DNA of 64,000 bases from Brevibacillus sp. JNUCC-41 (GCF_014844095.1 NZ_CP062163.1:4497501-4561500); one strand, 5' to 3'. Counted from the first letter of the stretch, positions 1 to 9,116 are shown. Notes: a model not told the origin generated them from the letters alone. Program-made: numbers and translations.

Positions 1-736
1 TGTGAACCTGTGCATGTGGGAAACCTTCTTTCTGGAGCTTGTAGGCAAATTCAAAAGGTATATAAGGATCCATCTCTCCCCAAATTATTGTGACAGGTAT
101 TTTGATCTGATTTAGTTTTTGATTGTACGATTTTACCTTTTCTATATTTCCAGAACGGTATAGATCTAAGATGACTTTACAAGATTCGGGTGTTCTAAAG
201 ACACGAAAGAAGTCTTCCATAATTTCGTCACCTATGTTCGGAATCGTTTTCTTCATTTCGGTTTGAGCTTGGGGATCATCTGACATGCGCTTCATTATTT
301 TCTCTCCAGCATTTGGTGTTCTCCAAATCTGAGCAAGTGAGTGCCACTTATAATCTACTGATATGGTTGTATTTGAAACAAAGAGACTTAGTATTCTCTC
401 TGGATGATCACATGCCCATTTCAGTCCAATAAGTCCGCCCCAGTCATGAACAATAAGGTGGAATTTATCTAGTTTTAGTTCCCTTGTAAAATCCGATACA
501 AACTGTTCATATCTTTCCCACGTTGAAGATTCATCAAACTGTTCACTTTGGCCGAATCCAGGGAGATCCGGTGCGATGGTTCTAAATCCACAAGACACAA
601 TGCATGGTATCATTTCTTTCCACAAAAGACTGGACTCAGGTACCCCGTGCAATAAAAGTACTGGGGGATCATTAACATTGCCTTTCTCGATATAGGATAT
701 CATCTTTCCATTTATTATCATTTTTTTCTTTTCCAC
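1..736 (-). CDS. Alpha/beta-fold hydrolase, haloalkane dehalogenase/epoxide hydrolase type (3' end outside window)
   Basis: Probable cytosolic alpha/beta hydrolase using an aspartate nucleophile. Read from a GTG at 734-736, placed 9 nt after a GGAGG, the protein shows the oxyanion-hole motif HGVPESS (about residues 30-36), the nucleophile elbow VHDWGG (Asp about 98) and WGEMD (about 228-232), where the acid residue usually sits. The catalytic histidine lies beyond base 1, so the gene is cut by the window edge after about 245 codons. HGxPxSS plus HDWGG is the combination of haloalkane dehalogenases and epoxide hydrolases rather than serine lipases. The real substrate cannot be told. No other gene is close enough to suggest an operon. 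Confidence 0.85.
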   Translation of the reverse strand, partial: MEKKKMIINGKMISYIEKGNVNDPPVLLLHGVPESSLLWKEMIPCIVSCGFRTIAPDLPGFGQSEQFDESSTWERYEQFVSDFTRELKLDKFHLIVHDWGGLIGLKWACDHPERILSLFVSNTTISVDYKWHSLAQIWRTPNAGEKIMKRMSDDPQAQTEMKKTIPNIGDEIMEDFFRVFRTPESCKVILDLYRSGNIEKVKSYNQKLNQIKIPVTIIWGEMDPYIPFEFAYKLQKEGFPHAQVH

Positions 737-1363
737 TTTTATCAACCTCCTGAATAAAGTATTTTAAAACCTTATTAGCATAAAGACAGGTCATAGTTCC
801 TCTCTAGAATAGGGATTTATTCGGAATAGACTATGGATAAAATAACGATATAGACAGTTTAAATGGAATTACTATCAAATCCCTCTCTCATTTCTATGTT
901 AGTTTGTTATTCAATGCTTGTGTTTTTAGATTTTTATCTAAAGTTTAGTCATAAATGGAATTATTAAAGATGTGAATATGGACTCCTCCAATTCTTTGTC
1001 CGAAATTTATTCGCTTCCACCTATCCCTCATATAACATCAAACACAAAAAAAGGTAAAGCTACAAAAAGGCCTCACCTCTGAAATGATTAAAACCTTCAT
1101 TACTCTAAAGGTATCAAAGTCATTTGATCAATCCACTTAAATTGTAGTTCCGCTCTTTAATGCATGATCTAATCTTTATGGGTGTATTTAAATCCGTAAA
1201 TGATTCAATGTTTCTAATCCATTCTTTTCTAGGTTTATTGTAATTTAGACATCTGTGGACTTTTGCTGAGTGAAGAAAAATATGAAGATGATAATGGGAA
1301 TGGCTATTAGAAAGGCATTGTTTCTCGAACTTTTAATTGTAGGAATATCTGTTAATGACATTT
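737..1363. other. Intergenic region, nothing recognised
   Basis: About 630 AT-rich bases between the hydrolase start and the end of the molybdenum hydroxylase operon. I see no convincing reading frame, repeat or strong intrinsic terminator. It must hold the promoter of the hydrolase gene, but no clear -35/-10 pair stands out. Confidence 0.4.
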
Positions 1364-1846
1364 TTACTCATTTCCTTTTAATGTAGTTAATAATTCTGGT
1401 GGTACGTTATAATGCTTCTTTACAATCGTATTGAAAAAATTATAATCTTCAATTGGCAATGCCGGAACAACTTCAGGATAACCAAATATAGGACCGGAAA
1501 CATTAATTGAGAAATCACCAGACGAAATAAATGTTCCTGTCACATGTATGGCATCATTGATTAATAATATTGCTATGATGATGTCCAATATATCGATAAA
1601 AAGATTTCCCACTTGCGAGTGGTCCGTCCCTTCTAAACGATGGCCCCCAAAAAGAGGCCCGCCTAATGAGATACTAAATCTTCCTGGTCTTACAAAAACG
1701 CCAATGATTGTGATTTGTCCAGTTAATAATAGGATGGCTGTTGTAATTTCGAGATTACGCTGAAAGGAGTGAATTACTTTTTTTTCTGAATTAACTACAC
1801 AGGATTCAATCAATATCACCACTCCCCATGTAGGCATTTTATTCAT
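1364..1846 (-). CDS. Unknown protein with an internal tandem duplication, last gene of the molybdenum hydroxylase operon
   Basis: I do not recognise this protein. It contains two similar segments of about 30 residues: one has ILLLTGQITIIGVF followed by GRFSISLGGPLFG, the other ILLINDAIHVTGTF followed by GDFSINVSGPIFG. The pattern is an internal duplication of a beta-rich, hydrophobic unit with alternating polar/apolar residues. No signal peptide or catalytic motif is apparent. The reading frame opens at a TTG (1858), only a few bases after the stop of the iron-sulfur subunit gene; the first ATG is at 1846. No strong ribosome binding site decides between them. Its position makes it co-transcribed with the hydroxylase genes, but whether it acts with them is unknown. 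Confidence 0.6.
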   Translation of the reverse strand: MNKMPTWGVVILIESCVVNSEKKVIHSFQRNLEITTAILLLTGQITIIGVFVRPGRFSISLGGPLFGGHRLEGTDHSQVGNLFIDILDIIIAILLINDAIHVTGTFISSGDFSINVSGPIFGYPEVVPALPIEDYNFFNTIVKKHYNVPPELLTTLKGNE

Positions 1847-1861
1847 ATAAACGGGCAAACG

Positions 1862-2356
1862 TCACTGATTTGATTGATTTTTATTTAAAAGTTCTATTAC
1901 TGAATATATGGCTTTTTCAATTTCTTTATATCCGGTACATCGACAAATATTCGAAGAAAGCCATGTTTCAATTTTTTCAGGGCTTGGGTTCCTGTCATTA
2001 AGGAGTAAAGCCTGGCAAATCATTATAAATCCTGATGTACAATACCCACATTGAAAAGCAAAATGTTCCACGAATGCTCTCTGGATCGGGGTATTCTTGA
2101 GGCCTTCAATTGTAAGGATTTCTGAATCAATGGCTTCAATGGCTAACATTAAACAGGATTTCATTGGCTGGTTATTCATTATAACCGTACAAGCGCCGCA
2201 ATCTCCATTTAAACATCCAGGTTTAGCTCCTGTAAGTCCAATTTTATCTCGGAGAACATCTAGCAATATATCTGATGCCAATATATCCCTCTCATACCGT
2301 TCTTTATTAATTTCTAATTGAATGGTAATTTTTCGATCCGCCGAATGGCTACTCAT
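1862..2356 (-). CDS. pucE: Xanthine dehydrogenase family iron-sulfur subunit
   Basis: Small [2Fe-2S] subunit of a heterotrimeric molybdenum hydroxylase, passing electrons from the Mo centre to FAD. It has the plant-ferredoxin-type cluster CLNGDCGACTV with a further Cys in MKSC, and the second, all-alpha cluster domain with CGYC and ICRCTGY, so all eight cluster cysteines are present. Length (about 164 aa) is normal. I prefer the ATG at 2356, which follows AGGTGG by 8 nt, over the GTG at 2368; it overlaps the preceding FAD-subunit gene by 8 nt, showing translational coupling. In B. subtilis the homologue is PucE of purine catabolism. Assignment to xanthine rather than another heterocycle or aldehyde is by family only. 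Confidence 0.88.
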   Translation of the reverse strand: MSSHSADRKITIQLEINKERYERDILASDILLDVLRDKIGLTGAKPGCLNGDCGACTVIMNNQPMKSCLMLAIEAIDSEILTIEGLKNTPIQRAFVEHFAFQCGYCTSGFIMICQALLLNDRNPSPEKIETWLSSNICRCTGYKEIEKAIYSVIELLNKNQSNQ

Positions 2357-3191
2357 GTTCCTCACCACCTAAATATGACAAAATGTATGAAAGGGTATTT
2401 TCTAAAACAAATAATCTATATTCATTGGATCCTTCTATATCGTTTAAAACCTGAGCTGGTAAAAACTCAAAAGAGGTTAAAATTCGATCTTTAAAAGATA
2501 AACTCTTATCATTTAGTTTGTTTTCCATTTGAATTGACCGAAAAGGAAATGGACATACCCCGCTGAATGCAAATCGAATAAATCCTTCTTTTTTTAATGA
2601 GGTAACTGTTAATAGCGGATAGCCCGTTTTCCATTGCTGCCTCTTCTTTACACTAATGTGTTTAGCTTTCAGGTATTCTTTTTCTGTTACAATTTGTACG
2701 AGAAATTCCCCATCGTCAAGTCGTAGCTCCTTATGGAAAATTTCATTAATAAATTCTTTCCTCGTTCCTTTTGGTCCTGCAATAATGACAGTACTATTTG
2801 ATAATAAAAATGGAAGAACTGCCTCTCTATAAAAAATTTGACCACATATGTTTCCTCCAATAGTGATTTTATTTCTTGATGTATAATCAGCAACTTCTTT
2901 TGAAGTATCCGCTAATAGCGGAAATAGCCTATTTTCTTCGATTGCGCGTAAACTCAATGTTGAGCCAATGATCAGTTCTTGGTGTTGAAAACCGAATGTA
3001 TTGCATTCGGGAATCCCTTTTAAATCAATAATCGCATCGGGGTATATAAAATTTAAACGTCCTAATGTTAAAACTTCAGTCCCCCCACCATAATACATAG
3101 GTTTTTTTTCTTGTAATTTTAATAATTGATAAAGTTCAATCGCCTCTTTTATCGATCGAGGTTTATAATAATCAAAATTATAAGGTAACAT
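2349..3191 (-). CDS. pucC: Xanthine dehydrogenase family FAD-binding subunit
   Basis: FAD-binding middle subunit (CoxM/PucC family), about 280 aa. The N-terminal FAD domain is recognisable from YYKPRSIKEAIELY, then YYGGGTEVL and TIGGNICGQIFYREAVLPFLL, followed by the C-terminal CO-dehydrogenase flavoprotein domain. The frame can be read from a TTG at 3221, but the ATG at 3191 is far better. It forms a TAATG overlap with the stop of the Mo subunit gene and has AGGGAGAAG upstream. The usual TIGGN motif is intact. It should dock between the iron-sulfur subunit (downstream) and the molybdopterin subunit (upstream) encoded in the same operon. Confidence 0.86.
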   Translation of the reverse strand: MLPYNFDYYKPRSIKEAIELYQLLKLQEKKPMYYGGGTEVLTLGRLNFIYPDAIIDLKGIPECNTFGFQHQELIIGSTLSLRAIEENRLFPLLADTSKEVADYTSRNKITIGGNICGQIFYREAVLPFLLSNSTVIIAGPKGTRKEFINEIFHKELRLDDGEFLVQIVTEKEYLKAKHISVKKRQQWKTGYPLLTVTSLKKEGFIRFAFSGVCPFPFRSIQMENKLNDKSLSFKDRILTSFEFLPAQVLNDIEGSNEYRLFVLENTLSYILSYLGGEEHE

Positions 3192-5512
3192 TACGCTCTT
3201 CTCCCTCTTTTCCCCCTCCAAATGAGTTCAGGAAGTAATGGCAACTGGTTCAAAGGAATCCCAGCCGCCAAAGATAAACTGTTACCTAAGGCAGCTGGCA
3301 TACCAAGAAGCCCATGTTCTCCAAGGCCCCTTGCGCCATATGGGGCATCTAATTGTGGTGTTTCAACAAATTCACAGATATATTCAGGGTTTTCTCCATA
3401 TCTTAGCGGTCTATAGGTTCTGAGTTGAGGGTTCAATACTCTGCCAAGCTGATCGAAATAGAATGTTTCACGCCCACCAAATGCTATGCCCATGCTCATT
3501 GCACCCATTATTTGTCCTTCTGCAGTTTTTTGATTCAGAACCTTTCCTGCATCAATGACAGATATTGCCCTTACAATCTTGTAAGTATATTCATTTATGT
3601 CATACTCTACTTCTACCCCTTGTGCGCCAACAGTCCATTCAGGACCTGGTCTGCCTGCACCTGTATCGGGATCTAAATTTGTTATATGTGGGATGGTATA
3701 TTGCCCTCTACCGATGATTTGTCCTCCAATCGTGCTTCCGTCAGGATATGTATACCCATACACTAGCCGTTTGAAAGGAATTTCTATATTCGGTTCCCCT
3801 TTCATAAAGACCCTTTCCTGTCCAAGGACGATGTCTTCAATTGGAGCTCGTAATACACAAGAAGCAAGTTTCTTTATTTGTAAAAGAGCATCTTCCGCGG
3901 CTTGAATCGCAGCCCTTCCTGCCATTAATGTTCCACGGCTTGCTACCGTTTTCCAATGTTCTGGTGTATTTTGTGTATTTACCTTCAACTGAACGTTTAC
4001 ACGATCAATGGGGACCTTTAATTTATCTGATACAATCTGTGCTAATATCGTTTTCGTTCCTGTACCGATTTCTACTACTCCTGACATAAGGTTTACACTG
4101 CCATCAGGATTAAAGGTTAAAATCACACCAGATCCAGCGTTGGTATCGATCGTTGAAGTTTTCCATATACAAGCGATCCCTTTTGCCCTTATAATCTTGT
4201 CGTTTATTTTAACTAATTGGCCCTCTTCCCAATTCATTTTTTTCTTAAGCACCTGTATGCATTCAGGAAGATTACCCACCGTGCTCGAATTCAATTTAAC
4301 TTGTGTTGGGGTGGAGTGCCCTGGGAGGATCGCATTCATTTCACGCAGTTCAAGTGGATCCATTCCAAGCTTTTTTGAAAGAGAATCCATAGTCCGCTCA
4401 AAAGCAAACAGAACTTCTGAATGGGCGAAACCTCGATAAGGCGAGGCATATGGATGATTTGTATACATGCAGAGAGAGTCACACCAAATATTTTCTATAT
4501 TATAAGGTCCGGTGCAATCCACTGCTCCAGCACGGCTTAGATCTGTAGCTTTGTCGGCATATGCTCCCCCGTCCCATAAATACGTCAGCTCTGCGACCTT
4601 TAGCAAACCAGATTGTGTACAACCTAATTTAATGGTAGCATCTAATCCAATATGACAAGGTGATGTCAAAATATCCTCTTCACGACTATTTTCAACTTTT
4701 ACTAGCCTGCCATTAACGGCCTTTGAAGCGATATAAGCTAATAGTTCAAGTTGGACCGAGGCTTTACCACCGAATGCCCCTCCAACAAGTGGAGTGTTTA
4801 CTATGACGTTGCCAATTTCAACATCAAAGTAATCACTTATCAAACGCTTGATCATGAAGGGAGCTTGAGAAGAAGAAGTGATAATAATCTTGCCATCTGA
4901 TTGAATTTCCGCTAAAGAACATCTTGTTTCCATGGCTGCATGGTCGGAGGGGGAAAAAGAAAACTTTTCCTCAATAATGATTTCGCTCTCTTGCCAACCT
5001 GTTTTTCTGTCGCCTTTTCTGATTTTGGTACGATTTGCTATATTTGTGCCTGGCTCGGGAAATACCTCGGATATTTTTTTATAAGTATCTAAATCTGGGT
5101 GGAGTAGAGGGGAATTGGAATTTAAAGCTTCCATTGGTGAATTGACAACGGCTAAAGGTTCATAGATAACTTGAATATTGTCAGCTGCAATCTCTGCTTG
5201 TTTCATTGTATCAGCAATAACAAGTGCTACGACTTCACCATGATAGCGGACCTTATCTTGAGCTATGGGGTACCGATCCCTGATTTCTTCTCCTGTTAGT
5301 GGTAAATTCCCACCTGTTATGATTGCACGAACACCTGGAACTTTTTCAGCTTTGGTTAGATTGATATGTTTAATAAGGGCATGTGCATAAGGACTAATTA
5401 CCTTTTTAACATGGAGAATTTTCACTTCTTCTCGGTCTCCTGTGTAAATCGCCTGCCCTGTCACCTTTTCCCAAGCATCTTTTCGAATTACCCCTTTTCC
5501 GATAATATCCAT
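3191..5512 (-). CDS. pucD: Xanthine dehydrogenase family molybdopterin-binding subunit
   Basis: Large catalytic subunit (773 aa) carrying molybdopterin cytosine dinucleotide. The N-terminal Ald_Xan_dh domain starts IGKGVIRKDAWEKVTG. The Mo-cofactor domain shows DHAAMETR, VGGAFGGK, YRGFAHSEV, GVVEIGTGTKT and, near the C-terminus, YGARGLGEHG, whose glutamate is the expected general base. The segment YRGFAHSEV differs from the RGFGxPQ common in true xanthine dehydrogenases, so the substrate could be a purine, a pyridine-type heterocycle or an aldehyde. The gene lies between the accessory genes pucA/pucB and the FAD and Fe-S subunit genes, giving order A-B-D-C-E instead of the B. subtilis A-B-C-D-E. 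Confidence 0.9.
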   Translation of the reverse strand: MDIIGKGVIRKDAWEKVTGQAIYTGDREEVKILHVKKVISPYAHALIKHINLTKAEKVPGVRAIITGGNLPLTGEEIRDRYPIAQDKVRYHGEVVALVIADTMKQAEIAADNIQVIYEPLAVVNSPMEALNSNSPLLHPDLDTYKKISEVFPEPGTNIANRTKIRKGDRKTGWQESEIIIEEKFSFSPSDHAAMETRCSLAEIQSDGKIIITSSSQAPFMIKRLISDYFDVEIGNVIVNTPLVGGAFGGKASVQLELLAYIASKAVNGRLVKVENSREEDILTSPCHIGLDATIKLGCTQSGLLKVAELTYLWDGGAYADKATDLSRAGAVDCTGPYNIENIWCDSLCMYTNHPYASPYRGFAHSEVLFAFERTMDSLSKKLGMDPLELREMNAILPGHSTPTQVKLNSSTVGNLPECIQVLKKKMNWEEGQLVKINDKIIRAKGIACIWKTSTIDTNAGSGVILTFNPDGSVNLMSGVVEIGTGTKTILAQIVSDKLKVPIDRVNVQLKVNTQNTPEHWKTVASRGTLMAGRAAIQAAEDALLQIKKLASCVLRAPIEDIVLGQERVFMKGEPNIEIPFKRLVYGYTYPDGSTIGGQIIGRGQYTIPHITNLDPDTGAGRPGPEWTVGAQGVEVEYDINEYTYKIVRAISVIDAGKVLNQKTAEGQIMGAMSMGIAFGGRETFYFDQLGRVLNPQLRTYRPLRYGENPEYICEFVETPQLDAPYGARGLGEHGLLGMPAALGNSLSLAAGIPLNQLPLLPELIWRGKRGRRA

Positions 5513-5543
5513 ATAGTCTCCTCATTTTCATTATTATTCTTAT

Positions 5544-6146
5544 TTAATTGTTATCTATTTTGTTTTTCCAAAAAAGATATTCTTCCATATTATCAATATC
5601 AACAAACCATTTTTCCACATAAAAAGGAACAAGTATCCCCTGTTCTCTCTTCGCCATTAGAATCTGTCTTGCGCCTCGGTCTCCTCGTAAAAGGTGAATG
5701 TCGGAAAAGAGATCTTTGTCAATAAGTATGGGAGGTCGTATACAACCATGAAAACTAGAGGCAACAAAGGAGTAATTAGGGTTTCGTTTGTATATTTCGA
5801 TGAGTTTGTTTATCATATTTGTTGTTATAAAGGGCTGATCAGCAAGTAAAATTACTACGGCGTCCGAATGTATGTTGTTTGCTGATCGTATACCTGTTTG
5901 GAGTGAATGGGATTGACCTGCTTCAGGTTCTTTAATTTCGACCGTAATTATTTTTTCAGAACTAAAACCTGATAAATCCAAGTGGTTTAAATGATTCGAA
6001 ACAATGATAATATCGTTAAGTTCAGATAGAACCGCTTTTTCTAATCCCCATCTTCCCATTTCTTTATTTCCTAATGTCAATGCTAATTTATTTATACCCA
6101 TTCGATTACTATTTCCAGCGGCCAGGTATACCCCAGTTATTTTCAT
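5544..6146 (-). CDS. pucB: MocA/MobA-type molybdenum cofactor nucleotidyltransferase
   Basis: About 200 aa nucleotidyltransferase of the MocA family, expected to convert molybdopterin to its cytosine dinucleotide form for the adjacent hydroxylase. The N-terminus has the signature VYLAAGNSNRMGINKL, followed by ILLADQPF (metal-binding aspartate) and RPPILID, RGDRGARQIL. The start overlaps the end of pucA by 4 nt. The stop lies about 30 nt before the start of the Mo subunit gene. B. subtilis PucB is the closest named homologue by content and by context. Cytidylyl rather than guanylyl specificity is inferred from family and neighbours. Confidence 0.85.
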   Translation of the reverse strand: MKITGVYLAAGNSNRMGINKLALTLGNKEMGRWGLEKAVLSELNDIIIVSNHLNHLDLSGFSSEKIITVEIKEPEAGQSHSLQTGIRSANNIHSDAVVILLADQPFITTNMINKLIEIYKRNPNYSFVASSFHGCIRPPILIDKDLFSDIHLLRGDRGARQILMAKREQGILVPFYVEKWFVDIDNMEEYLFWKNKIDNN

Positions 6147-7093
6147 TCGGGATGTCCCTTCATTCTTTTATCCTGAATTAATTCGGCTATAATGCTAACT
6201 GCAATCTCGAAAGGGCCCTTAGCTCCAATTGATAAACCGATAGGTGAGTGTATATTATTAGGGATTTTCGTGTCAAATAAACTGGCTGTACGTTTTTTGG
6301 AACCTAAAATGCCTATATAGGATAATGGCTGATTCATTATTAGTGAAAGTATTTCTTTATCTCTCTGAAAGTTATGAGTCATGATGATAACATAATCATC
6401 TTTTTTTAAAGATAATTGTTCCATAATTTCAGATGGGAATCCTATAATATGGCTAACTGCGTCGGGTATATTATTTTCGTTACAAAGCTCGGACCTCCAA
6501 TCGCAAACAGTAACTGAAAACCCTATTGAGGTAGCCATAGTGACAACTGGATATACATCACATCCAGCTCCAAAAATGATTAAACGCGGTTTAGGTATAA
6601 TCTTTTGCCTATAAATAAAGCTAACATCATTTTGTTTGGGTTCATTAGTATACTCATCCTCTGGCCGGAAAGAATACCCCAATAAGTTCCAATCATCATC
6701 TAACTTAATTTGATGGACGATCACCTTAGCTTCTTTAATGGAAGCCAATACATATGAAAGATTTTCTTTTAATTTATGGTCCACATACTCCAGTAATATA
6801 TAGAGAGTTCCGTTACAACCTGTTCCAATTCCCCATTCTGGATCTTCATCACTTTCCATGTGATATACAAAGGTCTCTGTATTTTTCCTTTCAAACACTC
6901 TGCAAGAATGAAGAATAAGATCTTCCTCGATACACCCAACACTAATAACGCCTGAAGATGTACCATCTTTTTTTATAAGCATGGAGGTACCTTCACGCAA
7001 GTATGCTGAACCTTCCACGTGAATGATGGTAGCCAATACACACTCCATGGATATGGATTGAATTTCTTCAAGGATAGTGTACATTTGATTCAC
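6143..7093 (-). CDS. pucA: XdhC/CoxI family maturation protein
   Basis: First gene of the operon, 316 aa, XdhC/CoxI family. Such proteins bind the molybdenum cofactor and promote its sulfuration and insertion into xanthine dehydrogenase-type enzymes. The N-terminal XdhC/CoxI domain includes ATIIHVEGSAYLREG and GVISVGCIEEDL; the C-terminal Rossmann-like domain has RLIIFGAGCDVYPVV, VCDWR, DDYVIIMTHNFQRD and YIGILGSKKR, ending with SIGAKGPFEIAVSIIAELI. The GTG start at 7093 is preceded by GGGGGA at 6 nt. B. subtilis PucA is the homologue. Upstream sequence to 7340 should hold the operon promoter; I did not find a confident PucR box. Confidence 0.87.
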   Translation of the reverse strand: MNQMYTILEEIQSISMECVLATIIHVEGSAYLREGTSMLIKKDGTSSGVISVGCIEEDLILHSCRVFERKNTETFVYHMESDEDPEWGIGTGCNGTLYILLEYVDHKLKENLSYVLASIKEAKVIVHQIKLDDDWNLLGYSFRPEDEYTNEPKQNDVSFIYRQKIIPKPRLIIFGAGCDVYPVVTMATSIGFSVTVCDWRSELCNENNIPDAVSHIIGFPSEIMEQLSLKKDDYVIIMTHNFQRDKEILSLIMNQPLSYIGILGSKKRTASLFDTKIPNNIHSPIGLSIGAKGPFEIAVSIIAELIQDKRMKGHPE

Positions 7094-7343
7094 TTGTCAT
7101 CCCCCTGGTTTTCGATGAGTTCATTCATTCTATTAATATCATTATGTTGATTTATAAAAAAAATGTGTTTATATAGAAATAGAATTATTCTAGTGTGTGC
7201 TGAGCACATGGGAAATGTAGTTTTTCTTGAATTGCTTTAAAGGCTCTCGGTCATTTAATCCTTGTATGCAAGAGAGTGTCCCATTCGATGGTTTAAAAAA
7301 GGGGAGGGATATACATGTATTCCTATTTTATTGGTAAACAAAA

Positions 7344-7364
7344 AGGAGCAAAAATTTTGCTCCT
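7344..7364 (-). terminator. Intrinsic terminator of the HEAT-like gene
   Basis: Perfect inverted repeat AGGAGCAAAA/TTTTGCTCCT around one base. On the minus strand it is followed by a run of five T, 37 nt after the stop of the gene ending at 7401. Confidence 0.8.
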
Positions 7365-7400
7365 AAATCCAATCTTATTTGTTTTCCTTTTGAATGAATG

Positions 7401-7856
7401 TTATCTTTTCGATAACGCAGACCAAGTATTTTCTAACCACTTATCAAAATCTGCCCCTTTTTCACCCTCATAGGTATCATAAATATCCATTCTCATTTTC
7501 TGAAGTTTATCTTTGAATTCAGTATATGAGTGATTTTCTGGTAAACTCTTCTTGATCCTTACTAAGATTTTGGTTAATCCTTTAACCAGTTCTCCCTTTT
7601 TCCTTGGTGGCAATTGGACATCTTCGCCTAATCCTTTCAGTTGTCGGTATGCAGCCTCTTGAACTTTATATACAGAATCACTGTTCATGATATGTGCGAG
7701 AATGTCGATCACTTGTTTGTTTTTTGACTGTCCTAATTCTTCGATCGCATCCAAACGTTCTCTCCAATTAGATTTGCGATTGGCAGATTTTTTTAATTCC
7801 TCATAGTTGGCAGGTAACTCGATACCTTTTGTTTCTTTATTATCCAAATGAATCAT
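7401..7856 (-). CDS. HEAT-repeat-like conserved protein
   Basis: Soluble alpha-helical protein of 151 aa. Residues about 25-75 resemble HEAT repeats (DAIEELGQSKNKQVIDILAHIM, then VYKVQEAAYRQLKGLG), followed by a charged helical tail with FDKWLENTWSAL at the end. HEAT units normally mediate protein-protein contact; no enzymatic motif is present. The ATG at 7856 follows AAGGAG at an unusually short distance (2 nt); an in-frame TTG at 7847 is the alternative. The gene is monocistronic with its own terminator. Function unknown. Confidence 0.7.
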   Translation of the reverse strand: MIHLDNKETKGIELPANYEELKKSANRKSNWRERLDAIEELGQSKNKQVIDILAHIMNSDSVYKVQEAAYRQLKGLGEDVQLPPRKKGELVKGLTKILVRIKKSLPENHSYTEFKDKLQKMRMDIYDTYEGEKGADFDKWLENTWSALSKR

Positions 7857-8177
7857 TTCTCCTTCTGTCTTTATGTAATCCGGATATCAAGATGTCAATC
7901 CGATACTATAATAGTCCCATTACCAAGAATGGTTTATTCCACTCTTCATTATACCCGTTTCCCTATTTTAATATAGTTATATTTCTTAATCATCTGCTGT
8001 ATCTTCAATCAGTCGGGTACCGGGGGCGATGCTTCTAAAAACTTACCTGCACCTATGCTCAAAAAGCGACTTCATCTTTAAAGGGCATAAATCCTGCCTG
8101 GATGTATGCCCCTATTGTTGACAATAATGTTCGCTTTCTTATTATGCTGTAAAAAACAGGGAATTAATAACACGAAT
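7857..8177. other. Intergenic region with an orphan plus-strand promoter-like sequence
   Basis: No gene seen in about 320 bases. It holds the 14-bp palindrome TATTGTTGACAATA at 8113-8126. The TTGACA inside it is followed after 17 nt by ATTATG, a promoter-like pair reading right into the 3' end of the TrmB gene in antisense. A weaker stem, GGGCATA/TATGCCC (8083-8111), could end the regulator transcript. Confidence 0.35.
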
Positions 8178-9005
8178 CTAGTCCACGTAATGTTTTTTAT
8201 AATCTGGATGGATAGAAAATTTTTTACGTAAATTGGCGAGGTTTACACCAAAGCTTTCTTCTAAAAGTCCCCTATGTTTCTCCATGATTTCCATGAGATA
8301 CAAATCATGAATCATGACTTCTGTAATGGGCATGACCAAACCTACATGCATGGTCCATGCTGCACGGCTATCTTTACCAAGCGAGACAATACCTGCTACC
8401 ACTTCTGAATCATCTCCACTAATAACAAGCCATCGCCCACCATACTCTTCTGTAATTTCATGACCCATATAATGAAGGTAAACATTAGCAAAATCACAGA
8501 CGATTTCACCATAGGCAATAATTGTGACATTGACTCCTTTATTTGCAGCCTGTCTTAGTTCTGACTCTAATACTTCGAATTCTTCTTCCCAAATCTCTAA
8601 GAGTATTCTTTTTTTAGCAGATGATATACAAGCTTTTACCTTATCGAGTATTTCATTACGCCCCATGATGTTCCAGATGTTTTCACGATCATTTGCAGAA
8701 CGTTCAAACTCCGCTAATGATTTTTCTGCCAGTTCAAAGTTTTCTTCTGCTTTCATGCGGCGGTTTTTTATTAGCTCGCTTGCAGGTACGGGAGTATACT
8801 GTGGTGTGTTTCCAGGACTAACTAGAATATCCCCTCTTAATGCGAGACTGTCCAGTATTTCATATATTCTTGAACGCGGTACACCGGAGTTTTTTGCAAC
8901 TGCATAGCCTGTCAATGGCGATTCTTCCAATAAGGCAAGATATGCTTTCGCTTCATATTCGGTAAAATTTAGATTTTTTAATGTGTCTAAAATGTTTTCT
9001 TTCAT
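8178..9005 (-). CDS. TrmB-family transcriptional regulator
   Basis: DNA-binding regulator of the TrmB family, about 275 aa. The N-terminal winged helix is typical (LNFTEYEAKAYLALLEESPLTGYAVAKNSGVPRS and IYEILDSLALRG, residues about 10-55), followed by a coiled helical linker and a C-terminal ligand-sensing domain of the TrmB/phospholipase-D-like type. The frame opens at a TTG (9020), but I choose the ATG at 9005, which has GGAGGG directly upstream. It is transcribed divergently from the LysE-type exporter, and palindromes lie in the shared promoter region, so it probably controls the exporter and itself. The ligand is unknown. Confidence 0.82.
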   Translation of the reverse strand: MKENILDTLKNLNFTEYEAKAYLALLEESPLTGYAVAKNSGVPRSRIYEILDSLALRGDILVSPGNTPQYTPVPASELIKNRRMKAEENFELAEKSLAEFERSANDRENIWNIMGRNEILDKVKACISSAKKRILLEIWEEEFEVLESELRQAANKGVNVTIIAYGEIVCDFANVYLHYMGHEITEEYGGRWLVISGDDSEVVAGIVSLGKDSRAAWTMHVGLVMPITEVMIHDLYLMEIMEKHRGLLEESFGVNLANLRKKFSIHPDYKKHYVD

Positions 9006-9023
9006 AAACCCTCCACACAACCG

Positions 9024-9044
9024 TAGTTGCTACCTTTGTAACTA
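9024..9044. promoter_or_regulatory. Probable TrmB operator, proximal to the regulator
   Basis: Imperfect inverted repeat with arms TAGTTGC and GTAACTA just upstream of the regulator start. It shares its half-site with the second palindrome at 9103-9116. Inference: autoregulatory site. Confidence 0.5.
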
Positions 9045-9062
9045 ATATTTTAGCAAAATCTG

Positions 9063-9116
9063 TTGACGATTTCCATTTTCATCTAATATACTTACATAAG
9101 TAGTTACTTTAGTAAC
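9063..9116 (+). promoter_or_regulatory. lysE-type gene promoter with overlapping operator
   Basis: A sigma-A-like promoter TTGACG (9063-9068), 18 nt spacer, TATACT (9087-9092) points to the exporter gene. Immediately downstream, across the expected start site, is the perfect palindrome GTTACT-TT-AGTAAC (9103-9116), placed where a bound repressor would block initiation. Confidence 0.65.

Noticed and set aside
3222..4439. Series of plus-strand frames of 60-143 codons
   Set aside because: All are antisense to the molybdopterin subunit gene and have no start signals.
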